DNA from: Anaerolineaceae bacterium UBA6801
GTDB taxonomy: Bacteria > Chloroflexota > Anaerolineae > Anaerolineales > Anaerolineaceae
DNA: 7,863 nucleotides
Assembly: GCA_002452315.1 (NCBI GenBank)
Contig: DKFH01000047.1
Coordinates: 1-7,863 of the forward strand
Direction: 5' to 3'
Of this stretch, positions 6,319-7,863 are shown in pieces; position 1 is the stretch's first letter, and every line of letters starts with the position of its first letter. The notes below the pieces were generated by a model that made no database searches, had not been told where the DNA came from, and saw nothing but the letters and a program-made list of their open reading frames with translations. Both the position numbers and the translations under genes were made by a program.

Positions 6319-7695
6319 TTAGAGCTTATAAGCTGCTTTCGCCAGGTCTGCCGCCAGAGCCCATATCAGGTCTTCTGCATCGTGCTCATCGATCACCCCC
6401 CGCAAAATCAAACCAGCCAGCCAATCCGCTGAGGTTCGCCGCCAAACATCGTGCCGAGCCGGGATTGCCACCAGTGTTCGCACATCATCGACGAAACCGG
6501 ACGTGTTATACACACCGGCTGTTTCCATCACCGTCTCAAAGTACCGCCTGATCCCATTCAAGGAGTCCAAAAACCACCAGGGCGGCCCCAATTTGACCGT
6601 GGGATAAGCACCAGCCAGGGGGGCTAATTCGCGTGAATAACAGCTTTCGTCCAATGTGAATAAAATCAGGTGAAGGTTGGGGTGATTTCCAAAATCACGC
6701 AGTAAGGGAAATAAATTATTCGTAAATTCCACCGCAATAGGGATATCAAAACCCATATCGGGCCCAAATTGAGCATCTACCTGGGGATTATGATTGCGGA
6801 AAACACCTGCATGGATCTGCAGCACCAACCCATCCTCACAGCTCATCCGCGCCAATTCATACAGCATATGGGCTGAAAATTGGGCTGCTTCCGCTGGGGT
6901 GGCCTGGCCTCTAAGACCAGAGATGAAAATCCGCTTGACCTCATTTGATCCGAGTTTGATTGACCTGGGTTCTTTCATACTGATATCACTGGCTGTTGCC
7001 CCCAGTGCTTTGAAAGCACTCCGCCTATGCTCTATTGCGGTGACAAAGCCCTCAAACGAATGGATTGTCACCCCTGATATGCGTGAAAGCTGCTGGACTT
7101 TCTCCACCCAGTCCTTGTGATCAATATCCAACAGATCATCTATGCGAAAGGTTGGAATAACCCTCCCCAACCAATCTGATTGATGGATAGCTTTGTGATC
7201 ATCCAAAGGGTCACAGGCAGAATCAGTCGTTGCCAGCACCTCGATCCCAAACCTGTGGAAGAGCTTGCGCGGCGTGAAATCCTCAGCAGCTAACTGGGCT
7301 TCGATCCGCTCATAGACCTCACCTGCATTGCTTTTATCCAATTTTTCTGTTATCCCAAACAGGTGCTCCAGTTGATGGTCCATCCACACCCCGGAGGGGG
7401 TGCCGCGGAATAGGTGATAATTCTCAGCAAACACTCCCCATACCTGCCGTGGGTTTTCCCGCGATAACAGTGTCTCATAGGAAATACCCTGTGAGTAAAG
7501 CATCCTCAAAATATAATGATCGGACTGAAACAACAACGCAACGGGATCGGGGAACCGGTAATCAGCCAGGCTGAAGATCTTCGGACTTACATGTCCATGC
7601 GGAGAGACGATCGGTGCTTTTTTCACCAATCCATATAAGCACCTTGCCAACGCCTTTTGTTGTGGATTGGGGCTGAAGTAACGGTCTTCACGCAT
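6319..7695 (-). CDS. uxaC: Uronate (glucuronate) isomerase
   Basis: Predicted to interconvert D-glucuronate and D-fructuronate, and D-galacturonate and D-tagaturonate, the first step of hexuronate catabolism in the cytoplasm. At 458 residues it matches the family length (about 470). It follows the UxaC order: the metal-binding HxH at H33/H35 ('SPHGHV'), 'DYRFPD' and 'SDHYILRML' (about 45-66), 'FGI...KL' (113-119), 'LATTDSACDPLDDH' (154-167), H295 in 'QIHAGVFRNHN', 'PPWWFLDS' (W373-W374), D404 and R406 in 'FVDDVRT', and 'RHDVWRR' (414-420). Against E. coli UxaC the metal motif reads SPHGHV rather than DYHCHL, and three residues are inserted in the TTDDP segment, so this is a divergent branch. 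A related uronate may be the substrate. The ATG overlaps the stop of the upstream gene by 8 nt and no clear ribosome site is seen, so translation is probably coupled. Confidence 0.9.
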   Translation of the reverse strand: MREDRYFSPNPQQKALARCLYGLVKKAPIVSPHGHVSPKIFSLADYRFPDPVALLFQSDHYILRMLYSQGISYETLLSRENPRQVWGVFAENYHLFRGTPSGVWMDHQLEHLFGITEKLDKSNAGEVYERIEAQLAAEDFTPRKLFHRFGIEVLATTDSACDPLDDHKAIHQSDWLGRVIPTFRIDDLLDIDHKDWVEKVQQLSRISGVTIHSFEGFVTAIEHRRSAFKALGATASDISMKEPRSIKLGSNEVKRIFISGLRGQATPAEAAQFSAHMLYELARMSCEDGLVLQIHAGVFRNHNPQVDAQFGPDMGFDIPIAVEFTNNLFPLLRDFGNHPNLHLILFTLDESCYSRELAPLAGAYPTVKLGPPWWFLDSLNGIRRYFETVMETAGVYNTSGFVDDVRTLVAIPARHDVWRRTSADWLAGLILRGVIDEHDAEDLIWALAADLAKAAYKL

Positions 7696-7863
7696 CTTGA
7701 GACTGGCCTGCTCTTAAGCCCATGCCCATCAGATCAGACCCGCACTGGCGGACAAATTCCAGCCAGTCCTCATGTGCTTCCCGGGTCGTGACCCCGACCT
7801 CACCGAAATTATGCCAAATCGCAGGAGTGATGCCACAAAAGGCTAGCGCCCCTTTGCACAGCA
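7688..7863 (-). CDS. C-terminal end of an unidentified protein, coupled to uxaC
   Basis: A minus-strand reading frame enters from the window edge (first whole codon at 7861-7859) and runs 57 codons to a TGA at 7690-7688. The other two minus-strand frames hit stops within this stretch. The residues include 'GITPAIWHNFGEVG', 'TREAHEDWLEFVRQCGSDL' and the tail 'MGMGLRAGQSQDA'. The stop overlaps the uxaC start in an ATGCGTGA arrangement (8-nt overlap), so the two genes form an operon with coupled translation. That makes a role in uronate or sugar-acid catabolism likely, but this rests on position only. I do not recognise the family. The 'FVRQCGSDL' stretch faintly recalls the C-terminus of HpcH/HpaI-type aldolases, which is too little to name it. 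The frame is well supported; the function is open. Confidence 0.65.
   Translation of the reverse strand, partial: LCKGALAFCGITPAIWHNFGEVGVTTREAHEDWLEFVRQCGSDLMGMGLRAGQSQDA

Noticed and set aside
6222..6551. 109-codon plus-strand frame running into the 3' part of uxaC
   Set aside because: Most of it is antisense to conserved uxaC sequence, and its Pro/Arg-rich composition is that of a complementary shadow.

Overview
The window looks like a piece of a free-living bacterial chromosome, roughly half G+C by eye, most likely from an anaerobic carbohydrate-degrading member of the Chloroflexota (Anaerolineae-like). That placement is an inference. It rests on a solute-binding protein with a Pro/Glu/Ala-rich linker ahead of its mature domain, a MalF-type permease with an extended N-terminus, an orphan transporter without its own ATPase, and a cytoplasmic two-domain family-3 beta-N-acetylglucosaminidase of the 'DQEGGQ' type. 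No rRNA, tRNA, CRISPR array, insertion sequence or phage gene was seen.

Plus strand, 1-4964: a carbohydrate uptake and cleavage operon. It holds a sugar-binding protein (5' end missing or broken), two inner-membrane permeases and a GH3 beta-N-acetylhexosaminidase. A perfect 12-bp stem-loop lies between the binding-protein gene and the first permease gene. The last three genes are tightly packed, with gaps of 10 nt and 1 nt and good ribosome binding sites, and are probably translationally coupled. The enzyme suggests that the imported compound is a GlcNAc-containing oligosaccharide such as a chito-oligomer or cell-wall fragment. The ATPase is not encoded here and must come from elsewhere.

Plus strand, 5061-6212: a separate unit of two small uncharacterised integral membrane proteins, a four-helix protein of 124 residues and a DUF998-like six-helix protein. 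It is preceded by a clear extended -10 promoter element.

Minus strand, 7863-6319: a convergent operon ending in a divergent uronate (glucuronate) isomerase, uxaC. Its start codon overlaps by 8 nt the stop of an upstream gene, of which only the last 57 codons are in the window and which I could not identify. This points to hexuronate catabolism next to the amino-sugar oligosaccharide system.

The window mostly holds recognisable metabolic genes, and I do not see convincing evidence of a novel biological system. The points most worth a second look are the broken start of the binding-protein gene, the intra-operon stem-loop, the inserted segment in the first permease, the divergent uronate isomerase with its unidentified coupled partner, and the two membrane proteins of unknown function.
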